Position numbers and translations under genes: made by a program
The notes under the pieces: generated by a model
What the model was told of the DNA's origin: nothing
What the model saw: only the letters and a program-made list of their open reading frames with translations
Databases searched by the model: none
Assembly (NCBI GenBank): GCA_948469375.1
Contig: CAOKLO010000020.1
Coordinates: 1 to 52,575, forward strand
DNA length: 52,575 bases
Source: an uncultured bacterium
GTDB lineage: Bacteria; Bacillota; Clostridia; Oscillospirales; Oscillospiraceae
Direction of reading: 5' to 3'
Shown: positions 42,360-51,086 of the stretch, piece after piece
Position numbering within the stretch: the stretch's first letter is position 1
Layout of the letters: each line of letters starts with the position of its first letter

Positions 42360-44123
42360 ATGGACCAATCCGCAATGATTTTTATTGTCATGGCAGGCGC
42401 GGCGTTCCTGTTGATCGCCGCTCTTGCCTCCCACTCCGGCGGTTCCCTCAACGGCATCAAGGCCAAGACCGTCGGGGACGGCCAGCACGGCACCGCCCGC
42501 TGGGCCACAAAAAAGGAGCTCAAAAGCACCTACCGGCACGTTCCCTTCCGGCCTGCTCAATGGCGGAAGGGAGAAAATCTGCCCAAGGTCCAGGGCCTGG
42601 TCCTGGGCTGCGAGGGAAAAAAGAACGCCGTCACCGCCCTGGTGGACAGCGACGACATCCATTGTCTGATGATCGGCGCGTCCGGTGTGGGCAAGACGGC
42701 GTTCTTTCTCTATCCGAATCTCGAATACGCCTGCGCCAGCGGCATGAGTTTTCTGGCTCTGGACACCAAGGGCGACCTGGCCCGGAACTATGGCGCCATC
42801 GCCATCAAACACTACGGCTACAAGGTGGCGGTGATCGATCTGCGCAATCCCACCCGCTCCGACGGATACAATCTCCTGACGCTCATCAACCACTACATGG
42901 ACGTAAGCCGGGAGGACCCCGGCAATCTTGCCGCCAGGGCCAAAGCGGAAAAGTACGCCAAAATTCTCGCCAAGACCATCGTAAACCCGGAGGGCGACGC
43001 CTCCAGCTATGGGCAGAACGCGTTTTTCTACGATTCCGCCGAGGGTCTCCTAACAGCGGTCGTTCTCCTGCTGGCGGAGTACCTGCCGCCCAAAAACGCG
43101 GGCGATGCGGAGAAACGCCATATCGTCAGCGTGTTCAAGCTGGTGCAGGACCTCCTCGGTCCCAGCAGAGCCAAGGGCAAAAACGGCTTTCAGTTCCTCA
43201 TGGACGCTTTGCCCGAAACCCACAAAGCCCGCTGGTTCGCCGGCGCGACGCTGAACTCCGCCGACCAGGCCATGGCTTCCGTCATGTCCACGGTCCTCTC
43301 CCGGCTGAACGCCTTCCTGGATTCGGAGCTGGAGCAGGTCCTCTGTTTCGACAGCGCCATCGATGCGGAAACCTTCGCCTCCCAGAAGTCCGCCATCTTC
43401 CTGGTGCTGCCGGAGGAGGACCCCAGCAAGAACTTCATGGCGGGCCTTATGATCCAGACGCTCTCCCGTGAGCTGTTCTCCGTCGCCGATGAGCACGAGG
43501 GAAAGCTTCCGAACCGGGTGGTGCTGTTCTGCGACGAGCTGGGCACCATGCCCGCCTTTGATATCCTGCCTCTATTCTCCGCCGGACGGTCCCGGAAACT
43601 GACGCTGGTGCCGATCATCCAGAGCCTTGCCCAGCTGGAAAAAAACTACGGAAAAGAGGGCGCGGAGATCATAGTCGATAATACGCAGGACACGATTTTT
43701 GGTGGATTTGCTCCTCAGAGCCAAACTGCTGAAGTACTCTCCAAAGCCCTAGGCAGCCGTACAGTTCTGAGCGGCTCCATTAGTAAGGGAAAGAATGATC
43801 CCAGCCAATCTCTCCAGATGATAGAGCGGCCTCTGATGACGCCGGACGAGCTGAAATCCATCCCCAAGGGTCAATTTGTGGTCATGAAAACCGGCTCCCA
43901 TCCCATGAGGACCCGCCTTCGGCTCTTTCTGGACTGGGGGATCACCTTTGGGGAACCATACATCCTGGAGGAGAAGGCCGCCCGGACCGTAGCCTACGCC
44001 AATAAGCAGGAGCTGGAGGACGCTGTTTTTCAGAGCCGGGTCAAGTCCGCCGCTATCCCGGAGCAATCTACGCCCGGAGGGTCGCAAATGGGCAAGCCCA
44101 CTGGTACCGGACGGGTACTCTGA
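42360..44123 (+). CDS. VirD4/TraG type IV coupling protein
   Basis: ATG 42360 after AAAGGAG; 587 residues. One N-terminal membrane helix (MIFIVMAGAAFLLIAALA), then GQHGTARWATKKEL, Walker A MIGASGVGKTAFFLYP near residue 105, LALDTKGDLARNYG, the TraG-type NPFFxxSAEGL element (NAFFYDSAEGLL) and Walker B VVLFCDELGTMP near 385, followed by the conserved VPIIQSLAQLE. Coupling proteins bring the relaxase-DNA complex to the channel. Only one membrane helix is visible, against two in many VirD4 proteins. Together with VirB4, it makes the element likely self-transmissible. Confidence 0.95.
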   Translation: MDQSAMIFIVMAGAAFLLIAALASHSGGSLNGIKAKTVGDGQHGTARWATKKELKSTYRHVPFRPAQWRKGENLPKVQGLVLGCEGKKNAVTALVDSDDIHCLMIGASGVGKTAFFLYPNLEYACASGMSFLALDTKGDLARNYGAIAIKHYGYKVAVIDLRNPTRSDGYNLLTLINHYMDVSREDPGNLAARAKAEKYAKILAKTIVNPEGDASSYGQNAFFYDSAEGLLTAVVLLLAEYLPPKNAGDAEKRHIVSVFKLVQDLLGPSRAKGKNGFQFLMDALPETHKARWFAGATLNSADQAMASVMSTVLSRLNAFLDSELEQVLCFDSAIDAETFASQKSAIFLVLPEEDPSKNFMAGLMIQTLSRELFSVADEHEGKLPNRVVLFCDELGTMPAFDILPLFSAGRSRKLTLVPIIQSLAQLEKNYGKEGAEIIVDNTQDTIFGGFAPQSQTAEVLSKALGSRTVLSGSISKGKNDPSQSLQMIERPLMTPDELKSIPKGQFVVMKTGSHPMRTRLRLFLDWGITFGEPYILEEKAARTVAYANKQELEDAVFQSRVKSAAIPEQSTPGGSQMGKPTGTGRVL

Positions 44124-44138
44124 CCGGGAGATATGCCT

Positions 44139-44393
44139 ATGGGATACTTCGATGCAATCTATGCCGCCGAGCTGCCCCACCGGGACGTGGCGGTCTATAT
44201 GTACCTGAAGCACCGGGCGAACACCGAGGGCCGCTGCTGGCCCTCGGTGCGAACCATCGCCAAGGACCTGAACCTTTCCAGGGCCACCGTCCAGCGGGCT
44301 CTGCGGGAACTCCAGCAGGGCGGCTGGATCATGGCGGAACCTCGCTGGAGGGAAAACGGAAGCTGTACGTCTAACAGCTACCGGCTCCTATAG
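44139..44393 (+). CDS. small helix-turn-helix protein
   Basis: ATG 44139 follows GGGAG by 9 nt; 84 residues starting MGYFDAIYAAELPHRDVAVYMYLKHRAN. It has a clear winged-helix part: CWPSVRTIAKDLNLSRATVQRALRELQQGGWI, with the recognition helix near SRATVQRAL. It resembles the HTH domain of replication initiators and of short regulators in ICEs. It lies 15 nt after the coupling gene. A damaged copy of this gene and its terminator recurs at 47575. Confidence 0.85.
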   Translation: MGYFDAIYAAELPHRDVAVYMYLKHRANTEGRCWPSVRTIAKDLNLSRATVQRALRELQQGGWIMAEPRWRENGSCTSNSYRLL

Positions 44394-44490
44394 CGTTCAA
44401 GAAAGAGCGAAGTTTTCCACCAAGGGAGGACTTTGCTCTTTTTCCGGGCCAGGGGAGCGTCATGGTGAGGCCCCCAGAAGTTATCACCTG
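44193..44490 (+). repeat. direct repeat copy 1 (HTH gene end and terminator)
   Basis: From GTCTATATGTACCT to the AGAAGTTATCACCTG end, this stretch recurs at 47575-47870 in the same orientation with scattered differences. It covers most of the HTH gene, its terminator and about 50 bases beyond. Confidence 0.85.
44402..44443 (+). terminator. terminator of the transfer operon
   Basis: An AAAGAGCGAAGTTTTCC arm pairs imperfectly with GGGAGGACTTTGCTCTTT and is followed by TTTCC. It starts 9 nt after the HTH gene stop. Confidence 0.75.
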
Positions 44491-44850
44491 AAGATTTTAC
44501 GTTTAGTACAGGGAAAAACAGATATTGAGCTGCAAATCACTGGATTTCCTGCAAACGTCTGGTGGCGGCGCCCTTTATAGCTACTTGCAGAATATTTGAT
44601 AGTGAGCCACAAGATACAGGAAGACCCGCATATGCGCCGGGGATTTGCTGAGGTTATATCTGAATGGCTATTTCAATCGGGTGAGATCAAACCGTAATCT
44701 TGAAAAGGCGATGTTCTGATCGAATGAATGCTGAAACCATGACATACCGCTTCAAAAATTTTTTGCAAGAGTGTAATATTGAGGCATATTGAATCAACTT
44801 ACCATATATAAGCCTTTGCCATCCGCACAAAATACCTCTATTTTGTTAAG
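44491..44850 (+). other. AT-rich non-coding gap before lipoprotein gene
   Basis: About 360 bases with frequent stops in all frames. A short stretch near 44632-44697 reads MRRGFAEVISEWLFQSGEIKP and looks like a remnant of a lost gene, but nothing can be assigned. Base composition is clearly lower in GC than the transfer genes. Confidence 0.45.
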
Positions 44851-44878
44851 TTGACATAGGAGCATAAAACATTACATT
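44851..44878 (+). promoter_or_regulatory. candidate promoter for lipoprotein gene
   Basis: A perfect TTGACA (44851-44856) is followed 16 nt later by TACATT, about 65 nt before the coding start. The spacing is plausible but the -10 match is only four of six. Confidence 0.4.
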
Positions 44879-44943
44879 TCCTACTCAATATTTTACATTT
44901 TATCGGCCCCATGCGATGATAAACCTTGAAAGGAAGGCTGCAT

Positions 44944-47250
44944 ATGCATTCTCTAACATCCAGAATCGATTGTATCTACTTGCAATATTCTTCTGAGGAT
45001 GTTCCCAGAAGGAGCGGCAAGCTCTGCTTCCCTGGCGGTCATTTCCGGCTGGGACTTCGGTGCGCGGCCCTGTTCATCACCTTGGCAATATTGACCTGTG
45101 CCTGTTCCCCGGTCAAATCCGAAACCGCAGGAACAGCGGAGGATGGACCTTTGACAGCGGAGGAGCTATACATCTTCAACCATCAAGCCTTCAACCAGAA
45201 CAACAACCGTAACGGCTTCGACCTCAACCAGTTTCTGCTCCTGGCCGTGGAGGCCCCGGAAGACTACCGGAAAATTGACCTCTATCAGCTCTTCTATAAC
45301 GGAATCTATAACGGAACCGAAAAATTTGCTGACAGTACCGAGGAAGAGCGTCAGGCCGTAGCAGACGCAGGCTATGGCGGTCATATCCCGCAAGTGGATC
45401 TCATCAAGTGTCCCGCGGACCAGATGAACGAGGTTTTACAGGAATTCCTGGGCCTGCGCCTGGAGGACATGGACGGGGTGGGTCTGGACCGCTTCACGTA
45501 CCTTCCGGAATACGGCGCCTATTACGACTTCCACAGCGACGCGAATTGTCCCGGTAAGGTCAACTTCCTTTCGGGAGAGAGGAAGGGCGGCAAGGTTCTC
45601 ATGTATTACGAAAGCGACTCTTTTCCGGTTCTCAGCAGCAAAGACGGCTCGCTTATTCAGCCTGACGGAACGGGGTTGAACTGCCTGACGCTGGAAGAAC
45701 AAGAATCCGACTGGTATCACTTCCTGAGCAACTGGCGCTGCAATAAGCCCTCCCTCCCTACGGCTTACCCGGATGGGGAACCGGAATTAACCATTCCGTT
45801 GGACGGCCTGGAGCCCTACAAGCCGGAGGCGGTGACAGTGAAGCGGCATACGGGGGACGTGGCAGAACCCCTCTATCAGGCCAACTTTTCAGGGGATGAT
45901 TTCAGGGTGGAAGTCTACCGCTCCACAGAGGGCAGTCTGTACGCCGCCGTGGCAACCTCGAATACGGAACGGGACTGTTTCCTTTCCTTCCCGAAGAACG
46001 ACCACGGCTGGACGGCGGAGCCTTTTGTTAACCTGTTCGATTATCTTGACGACCACCGCGGCTGGGTCTTCTCTTACTACCGCCAGATCGGCGAGAGCTA
46101 TTCCCAAGTCCACGACTACTTTACCTTTTCTGAAGATGGCGTCCCCTCCCGGCTGCTCCAAACCGTGGGCACCGAAAAGCGGACGGACTTGGATGGCGAC
46201 GGAATACCGGAGCTGACGGTTTCCAGGCCAGGGGAAAACCAGATGTTGTTTTTCCTGCGGGACAGTGAAATTTATCAGGCGGACGTCACGGCTCTGGTTC
46301 AAGATGCCTGGCCCGAGGCAGCGTATTTGGACTGCGGCCTCCGGAATGCGGAAAGGCGTAATCTCCACCTTACCGCTCAGGTTCCCTTCCCTGGCCTGGA
46401 GGATGTCCCTGCCACCGCCTCTCGGACACTGTGGTTCGACGGCAAAAACCTTCGGCTTTACAAGGACCATAGTATTTACTCCGACCATGTGAAACTGGGT
46501 CTTGACGCTCCGGCGTATGTGCTGGAGAGTGCCCAGGACTTCGTCCAAGGGCAATTTGACGCCTTGGCAGCGGACAGCTACGGCTGGGGCGGCTCCGGGA
46601 ACTACAATGAGGAAAACGCCGGACCGGGGAACGTGGTCTGGGACGACTGGCAAATTAACGATTTGAGAGGTCCCTATTACGAGACTGCGGGGGATGCTCA
46701 GGTGGAAATCTGGAGAATCAGCTATGAGACCCATACTACCACGCCGGACCGGGTCATGCTGGCAGGCGCTTCCTACCGGGATGAGGACGGCTGGTGTATG
46801 ATCGGTTTTCCATTTGGTGATTACTTGTACTTCCAGCGAGACGCGGAAGGAAACTGGGCGTTCCTGTTTTCAAAATCGGAATATGATTGTTCTCCCGGAT
46901 CGCCGCTGTTCTGGTGGGACATGGTCCAGCAGATGTTGGGCATGAATCTTCTGCGGCTCTCCGACCTAAGCCCCACTGAACTGCTGGCTCCGCTGGCAGA
47001 AAGACGTACCGCCGCCTTTTTCAATCATCTGGGAGAAGCGCCTCAAGCTGAACAAGAACAAATTCTGTCCTACCTAGCGCAAACGATTCTGGAAAACCCT
47101 GATCGGACGGAATGCGCAGACTGCGTGAACACCCTGCGCGAAAGCGGCGAATATGCCCTTACCGATGGAGGCCAGGCCGCACGGGAATATCTGCAAAGCG
47201 CTGTAGCAGTTGGCACACTTGCCCCTGCTCCAGTACGGCCCATCCAGTAA
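44944..47250 (+). CDS. large putative lipoprotein, unknown function
   Basis: Start ATG 44944 with AAAGGAAGG 6 nt upstream; 768 residues. A polar segment of about 40 residues precedes a hydrophobic helix ending LAILTCACS, a plausible lipobox, so the body would be outside and lipid-anchored. The ectodomain is rich in aromatic and acidic residues, has a DLDGDGIPELTV calcium-loop-like motif near 420, and beta-rich stretches such as FRVEVYRSTEGSLYAAVATS. I do not recognise a catalytic domain. The long leader before the helix is unusual. It forms, with the small membrane protein behind it, a two-gene cargo unit framed by direct repeats. Confidence 0.7.
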   Translation: MHSLTSRIDCIYLQYSSEDVPRRSGKLCFPGGHFRLGLRCAALFITLAILTCACSPVKSETAGTAEDGPLTAEELYIFNHQAFNQNNNRNGFDLNQFLLLAVEAPEDYRKIDLYQLFYNGIYNGTEKFADSTEEERQAVADAGYGGHIPQVDLIKCPADQMNEVLQEFLGLRLEDMDGVGLDRFTYLPEYGAYYDFHSDANCPGKVNFLSGERKGGKVLMYYESDSFPVLSSKDGSLIQPDGTGLNCLTLEEQESDWYHFLSNWRCNKPSLPTAYPDGEPELTIPLDGLEPYKPEAVTVKRHTGDVAEPLYQANFSGDDFRVEVYRSTEGSLYAAVATSNTERDCFLSFPKNDHGWTAEPFVNLFDYLDDHRGWVFSYYRQIGESYSQVHDYFTFSEDGVPSRLLQTVGTEKRTDLDGDGIPELTVSRPGENQMLFFLRDSEIYQADVTALVQDAWPEAAYLDCGLRNAERRNLHLTAQVPFPGLEDVPATASRTLWFDGKNLRLYKDHSIYSDHVKLGLDAPAYVLESAQDFVQGQFDALAADSYGWGGSGNYNEENAGPGNVVWDDWQINDLRGPYYETAGDAQVEIWRISYETHTTTPDRVMLAGASYRDEDGWCMIGFPFGDYLYFQRDAEGNWAFLFSKSEYDCSPGSPLFWWDMVQQMLGMNLLRLSDLSPTELLAPLAERRTAAFFNHLGEAPQAEQEQILSYLAQTILENPDRTECADCVNTLRESGEYALTDGGQAAREYLQSAVAVGTLAPAPVRPIQ

Positions 47251-47278
47251 TGTACCCAATAGAAAAGGAGATCGTAAT

Positions 47279-47575
47279 ATGCAAATCATCTTTCTGTGCT
47301 TAGCCCTCATCATTTATATTTCCTTGGTGTTCGCAGTAAAGTTCCCAATAGATCCTGAGGGAAAGTCCCTGGCGCCGTTAATTCGGAGTGGAGGATTTTC
47401 CTTGGCGGCAGTACTTGTGCTGTTATTAATTTCACGGCTTATGACAGACTGGTCAGCGGCCCTGGAGGAGTTATTCCAGATACTATATGGCTTTCTCCTG
47501 CTGATTTGCCTGTTCTGGTTATTCTTTTCCCTGTTTCTGACCGTCAAATATGGCTGGATTTGCCGAAAAAAATAG
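47279..47575 (+). CDS. small three-helix membrane protein
   Basis: ATG 47279 follows AAAAGGAGA; 98 residues. Three hydrophobic helices: MQIIFLCLALIIYISLVFAV, FSLAAVLVLLLISRL and ILYGFLLLICLFWLFFSLFL, with KYGWICRKK at the end. It is likely co-transcribed with the lipoprotein (28-nt gap) and may assist it. The stop lies exactly where repeat copy 2 begins. The family is not recognised. Confidence 0.65.
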   Translation: MQIIFLCLALIIYISLVFAVKFPIDPEGKSLAPLIRSGGFSLAAVLVLLLISRLMTDWSAALEELFQILYGFLLLICLFWLFFSLFLTVKYGWICRKK

Positions 47576-47776
47576 TTTATATGTATCTCAAGCACCGGGC
47601 GAACACCAAGGGCCGCTGCTGACTCTCGGTGCGAACCATCGCAAAAGCCCTTCGACTTTTCAGGGCCACCGTCCAGCGGACTCTGCGGGTACTCCAGCAG
47701 GGCGGCTGGATCGTGGCGGAGCCGTGTTGGAGAGAGAACGGGAACTGTACCTCCAACGTCTATCGACTGCTGCAAC
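47575..47776 (+). pseudogene. truncated copy of the HTH gene
   Basis: It matches codons 19 onward of the gene at 44139 (YMYLKHRAN), lacks the N-terminus, and has TGA at 47620 where the intact copy has TGG (Trp). The rest reads SVRTIAKALRLFRATVQRTLRVLQQGGWI and runs past the original stop. A start at GTG 47629 could give a short protein, but no binding site supports it. Confidence 0.8.
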
Positions 47777-47782
47777 GTCTGG

Positions 47783-47824
47783 GAAAGAGCGAAGCACTCC
47801 GAAAAGGGAGTTCTTCGCTCTTTT
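47783..47824 (+). terminator. terminator within repeat copy 2
   Basis: GAAAGAGCGAAG-ACTCC pairs with GGGAGT-CTTCGCTCTTTTC; the stem is better than in copy 1 and ends in TTTTCC. It would end transcription of the lipoprotein unit. Confidence 0.75.
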
Positions 47825-47922
47825 CCGGCCAGAAGGCATCACGACGAGGCCCCAAGAAGTTACCGCCTGGGGGAAACCAACTGATCACATTTACTATTCG
47901 GGTCCTTTATGTTAAAATAAGA

Positions 47923-47948
47923 TTTATGTATTTATCATTTTACATAAA
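47923..47948 (+). promoter_or_regulatory. inverted repeat, possible operator of the XRE regulator
   Basis: TTTATGTA and TACATAAA form a perfect 8-bp inverted repeat with a 10-nt spacer, ending just before the ribosome binding site of the XRE gene. A third half-site, TTTATGT, lies 16 nt upstream at 47907. This suggests self-regulation. Confidence 0.5.
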
Positions 47949-47963
47949 GTAAGGATGTTGTGT

Positions 47964-48473
47964 ATGGCCAGAGTTTCCACGAAAGAAAATAAGAACCTTT
48001 ACCATCGGACCAGAGAGAGCCTGCAGCTTACCAGAGAGGCCGCGTCTGAACTGCTGGAAAGCATCACTCCCGAGCGAATTGAGAAGATTGAAAACGAGCG
48101 GTCTCTGCCGCACCCGGACGAGGTGCTGGTCATGGCTGAGAAATACAAACAGCCGAGCCTTTGCAATTTCTACTGCGCAAATCAGTGCCCCATCGGACAG
48201 CAGTATGTGCCGGAGGTAACGGTCAAAGACCTCTCTCAAATCGTCTTGGAAATGCTGGCGTCGCTGAATTCTATGAACAAACAGAAGGAACGCCTCATTG
48301 AAATTACAGTTGACGGCAAGGTTTCTGAGGACGAACTAAAGGATTTTATCTACATACAGGAGGAGCTGGAACGGATCTCCATCGCCGTGGAGACGCTGCA
48401 GCTGTGGTCCGAACGGATGCTGGCAACGGGCAAAATCGATCCGGAGCTCTATCGGAAATATAGAGAGAAGTAG
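47964..48473 (+). CDS. XRE-type regulator
   Basis: Start ATG 47964, AAGG 9 nt upstream; 169 residues. The N-terminal HTH is LYHRTRESLQLTREAASELLESITPERIEKIENERSLPHPDEVLVMAEKYK, an XRE/lambda-repressor-like fold. A cysteine pair lies in CNFYCANQCPIG near residue 70. The second half is a helical coiled region (EMLASLNSMNKQKERLIEITV, FIYIQEELERISIAVETLQLW), likely for dimerisation. It stands alone behind an inverted repeat. Target genes are unknown. Confidence 0.85.
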   Translation: MARVSTKENKNLYHRTRESLQLTREAASELLESITPERIEKIENERSLPHPDEVLVMAEKYKQPSLCNFYCANQCPIGQQYVPEVTVKDLSQIVLEMLASLNSMNKQKERLIEITVDGKVSEDELKDFIYIQEELERISIAVETLQLWSERMLATGKIDPELYRKYREK

Positions 48474-48522
48474 GAAATAGCCGCGTTGCTTCCCTGCGGC
48501 AGCACTTATTCTTCCGTGAACA

Positions 48523-48545
48523 GCAAATTAGAGCCCCTAATTTGC
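48523..48545 (+). repeat. 9-bp inverted repeat
   Basis: GCAAATTAG and CTAATTTGC are perfectly paired around AGCCC, between the XRE gene and the DUF2500 gene. No T-tract follows, so it could be an operator or a weak terminator. Confidence 0.5.
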
Positions 48546-48619
48546 CGAAACATCTGTTTATTCCTTTGCATCTTTTATATAAAATAGAGGCAAAGCACAG
48601 GGCATAAGGAGGAAAGAAT

Positions 48620-49006
48620 ATGGTATATGGTTTTGGCTTTGTCCTGTTCAGAATCATGTTTGCCCTTGCATTTTTCCTTGTGATCGGAATGTTCCTTGTT
48701 TTCGCTGTCAAAGGGATTGCCCAGTGGAATCAAAACAATCATTCACCGCGGCTGACGGTTCCTGCCGTCATTGTGGCCAAGCGCACGAATGTGATCCGGC
48801 ATCACCACGGCGGCGCCGGCGGGCACCACCACCATCACACCTCCACCTCCTACTATGTGACCTTTCAGTTTGGCGGCGGCGACCGCATGGAGCTCCTCGT
48901 ATCCGGCTCTGAATATGGGATGCTCATGGAAGGCGACCAGGGCGATTTGTCTTTCCAGGGAACCCGATACCTGGGGTTTGAGCGGAAACAGGGAGGGTGC
49001 TTATGA
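48620..49006 (+). CDS. DUF2500 membrane protein
   Basis: ATG 48620 after ATAAGGAGG; 128 residues. One N-terminal membrane helix (about 5-33), then PAVIVAKRTNV, a histidine cluster (HHHGGAGGHHHHH), YYVTFQFGGGDRMELLVSGSEYGMLMEGDQGDLSFQGTRYLGF, which is the DUF2500 signature. The function of the family is unknown. The histidine run could bind metal. Its stop overlaps the next gene (ATGA). Confidence 0.88.
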   Translation: MVYGFGFVLFRIMFALAFFLVIGMFLVFAVKGIAQWNQNNHSPRLTVPAVIVAKRTNVIRHHHGGAGGHHHHHTSTSYYVTFQFGGGDRMELLVSGSEYGMLMEGDQGDLSFQGTRYLGFERKQGGCL

Positions 49007-49944
49007 CTTATTACGACGAACAATTGCAGCGGCTCCAGGCACAAACCGCCCGGGCGAAACAGCTGGAATCCATGCTCCGGGAGCTTCGCGGCCAGCAGGC
49101 CGCGCTTTCGGCGCGGGTACAGGAACTGGAGGCCGTCAAGCGGAAGGAACAGGTGGATGTCGACCGGCTGGAGGGCCGAAGTCTTGCCGCGTTCTTCTAC
49201 AATGTGATCGGCAAGATGGACGAACGCCTGGACAAGGAGCGCCAGGAGGCATACGCCGCCAGAGTCAAATACGACGCCGCCGCCAGAGAACTGGAAGGGG
49301 TCGAAAGCGACTTGCGCCGTTATGAGTCCGAACTGGCCGGCCTGCAAGGCTGCGAGCATCGGTACGAAACCGTATTAAAAGAGAAGGCCGGCGCAATCAA
49401 GGCCACCGGCGGCGCGAAGGGAGAAGAGGTCCTCCAATTAGAGGAGCGCGGCGCCTTCCTTGAAAGCCAGAGGAAGGAATTGCGGGAGGCAATCTCGGCC
49501 GGGAAGATGGCGCTTGACACCACGCGGCAGGTGCTGTCCAGTCTGGACAGCGCGGAGGGCTGGGGCACCTGGGACCTCTTTGGCGGAGGGCTGATCGCCG
49601 ATCTCGCGAAACACAGTCACCTCGATGAAGCGCAAGGCTCCATTGAATGTCTGCAATCCCAGCTGCGGCAGTTCAAAACCGAGCTTGCCGATGTGACCAT
49701 TCACGCGGATATGCAGGTGAATGTAGACGGGTTCCTGCGGTTTGCCGACTATTTCTTTGACGGCCTGTTTGCGGATTGGGCGGTGCTTGATAAGATCACT
49801 CAGTCTCAGAGCCAGGTGCAGCGTACAAAGGGACAGATTGAAAGCGTTCTGTCCCGCCTTGATTCCATGCTGAACGCGGTGGAACAGGAGCAGGCCCAGG
49901 TGAGGAACCAACTGGATACGTTGGTGTTGAACACACAATGCTGA
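49003..49944 (+). CDS. long coiled-coil protein
   Basis: ATG 49003, GGAGGG 5 nt upstream; 313 residues. Mostly coiled coil (QRLQAQTARAKQLESMLREL through LQQ-type heptads), a short non-helical patch EGWGTWDLFGGGLIADLAKHSHL near 190-210, and FLRFADYFFDGLFADWAVLDKI near 250. No membrane helix. I recall similar proteins beside DUF2500 genes in Firmicutes, with no known role. It is probably part of a three-gene unit with DUF2500 and DUF975. Confidence 0.75.
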   Translation: MTYYDEQLQRLQAQTARAKQLESMLRELRGQQAALSARVQELEAVKRKEQVDVDRLEGRSLAAFFYNVIGKMDERLDKERQEAYAARVKYDAAARELEGVESDLRRYESELAGLQGCEHRYETVLKEKAGAIKATGGAKGEEVLQLEERGAFLESQRKELREAISAGKMALDTTRQVLSSLDSAEGWGTWDLFGGGLIADLAKHSHLDEAQGSIECLQSQLRQFKTELADVTIHADMQVNVDGFLRFADYFFDGLFADWAVLDKITQSQSQVQRTKGQIESVLSRLDSMLNAVEQEQAQVRNQLDTLVLNTQC

Positions 49945-50000
49945 AGCGATGAGCTGAATATCGCTGATCCTGCGGATGAGGAGGAAAAGGAGGAACTTTC

Positions 50001-50750
50001 GTGAAATACGCATCAGACTTTCGGGCGATTGCCCGGGACGCCCTGCGTGGGAAATGGGTAATCGCGGTGATCGTCGGCCTGGTCGCCGCCTTGCTCGGCG
50101 CCGGTTCTGACGGGCCGCGGGTCAAATTGAATATCAATGACCACGGAGCGAATTTGAACGTTGGCTTTGCCGGACAAACCATCTATTCCACCGGCGGCAG
50201 CCCGCATTCCGGAATCGGCGCTTTTCTGATTGGCAGCGCCATATACATCGTCCTGTTGGCCCTTGTGTTCGCTGCCGTCTACTTTGTACTGGGAAGTATC
50301 ATTCAGGTTGGCTATGCCAGATTCAATCTGGAGCTGGTAGATCGCCGCGAACCCTCTTTCGACGCGCTGTTTGCGTATTTCCCCTGCTGGAAAACGATGG
50401 CGGCCGCCCGGTTTTTGCAGAGTCTCTACGTCCTGCTCTGGTCGCTGCTGCTCATCATCCCGGGCATCATAGCCGGGTACAGCTACGCAATGACGGAATA
50501 CATCCTGGCAGAGCATCCGGAGCTGACGGCCGGCGAAGCCATCGACTGCTCCAAACAGATGATGTCCGGCAATCGCTGGCGGCTGTTCTGTATGCAGTTC
50601 AGTTTTATTGGATGGAATCTTCTCAGCGCGCTGACGCTCGGGATCGGTTCGCTGTGGGTGCGCCCCTATCAGCAGGCCGCGACAGCGGCGTTCTATCGAG
50701 AGATTTCCGGAACGGAGCAGGCCGTTGATACTGACCCCGCAGCAGAGTAG
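50001..50750 (+). CDS. DUF975 integral membrane protein
   Basis: GTG 50001 after AAAAGGAGG; 249 residues. It begins MKYASDFRAIARDALRGKW, as DUF975 proteins do, then has helices near 20-35, 73-105, 135-160 and 195-220, and the conserved stretch LLLIIPGIIAGYSYAMTEYILAEHPELTAGEAIDCSKQMM. A glycine- and Asn-rich loop lies after the first helix. The function of the family is unknown. Confidence 0.88.
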   Translation: MKYASDFRAIARDALRGKWVIAVIVGLVAALLGAGSDGPRVKLNINDHGANLNVGFAGQTIYSTGGSPHSGIGAFLIGSAIYIVLLALVFAAVYFVLGSIIQVGYARFNLELVDRREPSFDALFAYFPCWKTMAAARFLQSLYVLLWSLLLIIPGIIAGYSYAMTEYILAEHPELTAGEAIDCSKQMMSGNRWRLFCMQFSFIGWNLLSALTLGIGSLWVRPYQQAATAAFYREISGTEQAVDTDPAAE

Positions 50751-50774
50751 AATGTGCCGCAGGGCTTTTGAATC

Positions 50775-51029
50775 CTACGAAAAGGTATCTCCTCCCCTGC
50801 GTTGCCGCGAGGCGTCAGCAAGCAAGTCCCGCAGAGTGGTGAGTAAATAGGCTCTGAGAGAGCAGTGATTACCTTGAGCCGTGGGAGCCTCGGTCAGGAA
50901 ACGCAGGAATACCTCCTGAGTGATGCTCTCCGCTTGCTCCACGGTAAAACCCGCCCGCATAGCAATCGATACCATCTGAGGCGAATATTGCAGATACAGT
51001 TTGTCAAACCAATCGTTCCGTGAATCCAT
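50775..51029 (-). CDS. truncated sigma-70-like protein (region 2 only)
   Basis: 84 residues from ATG 51029 with TGGAG 8 nt upstream; longer frames have no binding site. WFDKLYLQYSPQMVSIAMRAGFTVEQAESITQEVFLRFL is sigma region 2, with the -10 recognition-type helix. There is no region 4, which ECF sigma factors need for -35 binding, so this is either a remnant or a single-domain regulator. It ends facing the DUF975 gene. Confidence 0.65.
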   Translation of the reverse strand: MDSRNDWFDKLYLQYSPQMVSIAMRAGFTVEQAESITQEVFLRFLTEAPTAQGNHCSLRAYLLTTLRDLLADASRQRRGGDTFS

Positions 51030-51086
51030 GCGCTGTACTCCATTTTGGACCAAGTTCATCCGGATCATGAGAAGATTTTCTATGCA

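Larger units (their letters stand above)
47575..47870 (+). repeat. direct repeat copy 2
   Basis: Second copy of the stretch at 44193-44490, same orientation, carrying the broken HTH gene and a terminator. The two copies bracket the lipoprotein unit. Confidence 0.85.

Noticed and set aside
44626-44700. Short frame beginning MRRGFAEV in the AT-rich gap
   Set aside because: Only 21 codons, no ribosome binding site; at most a gene remnant.
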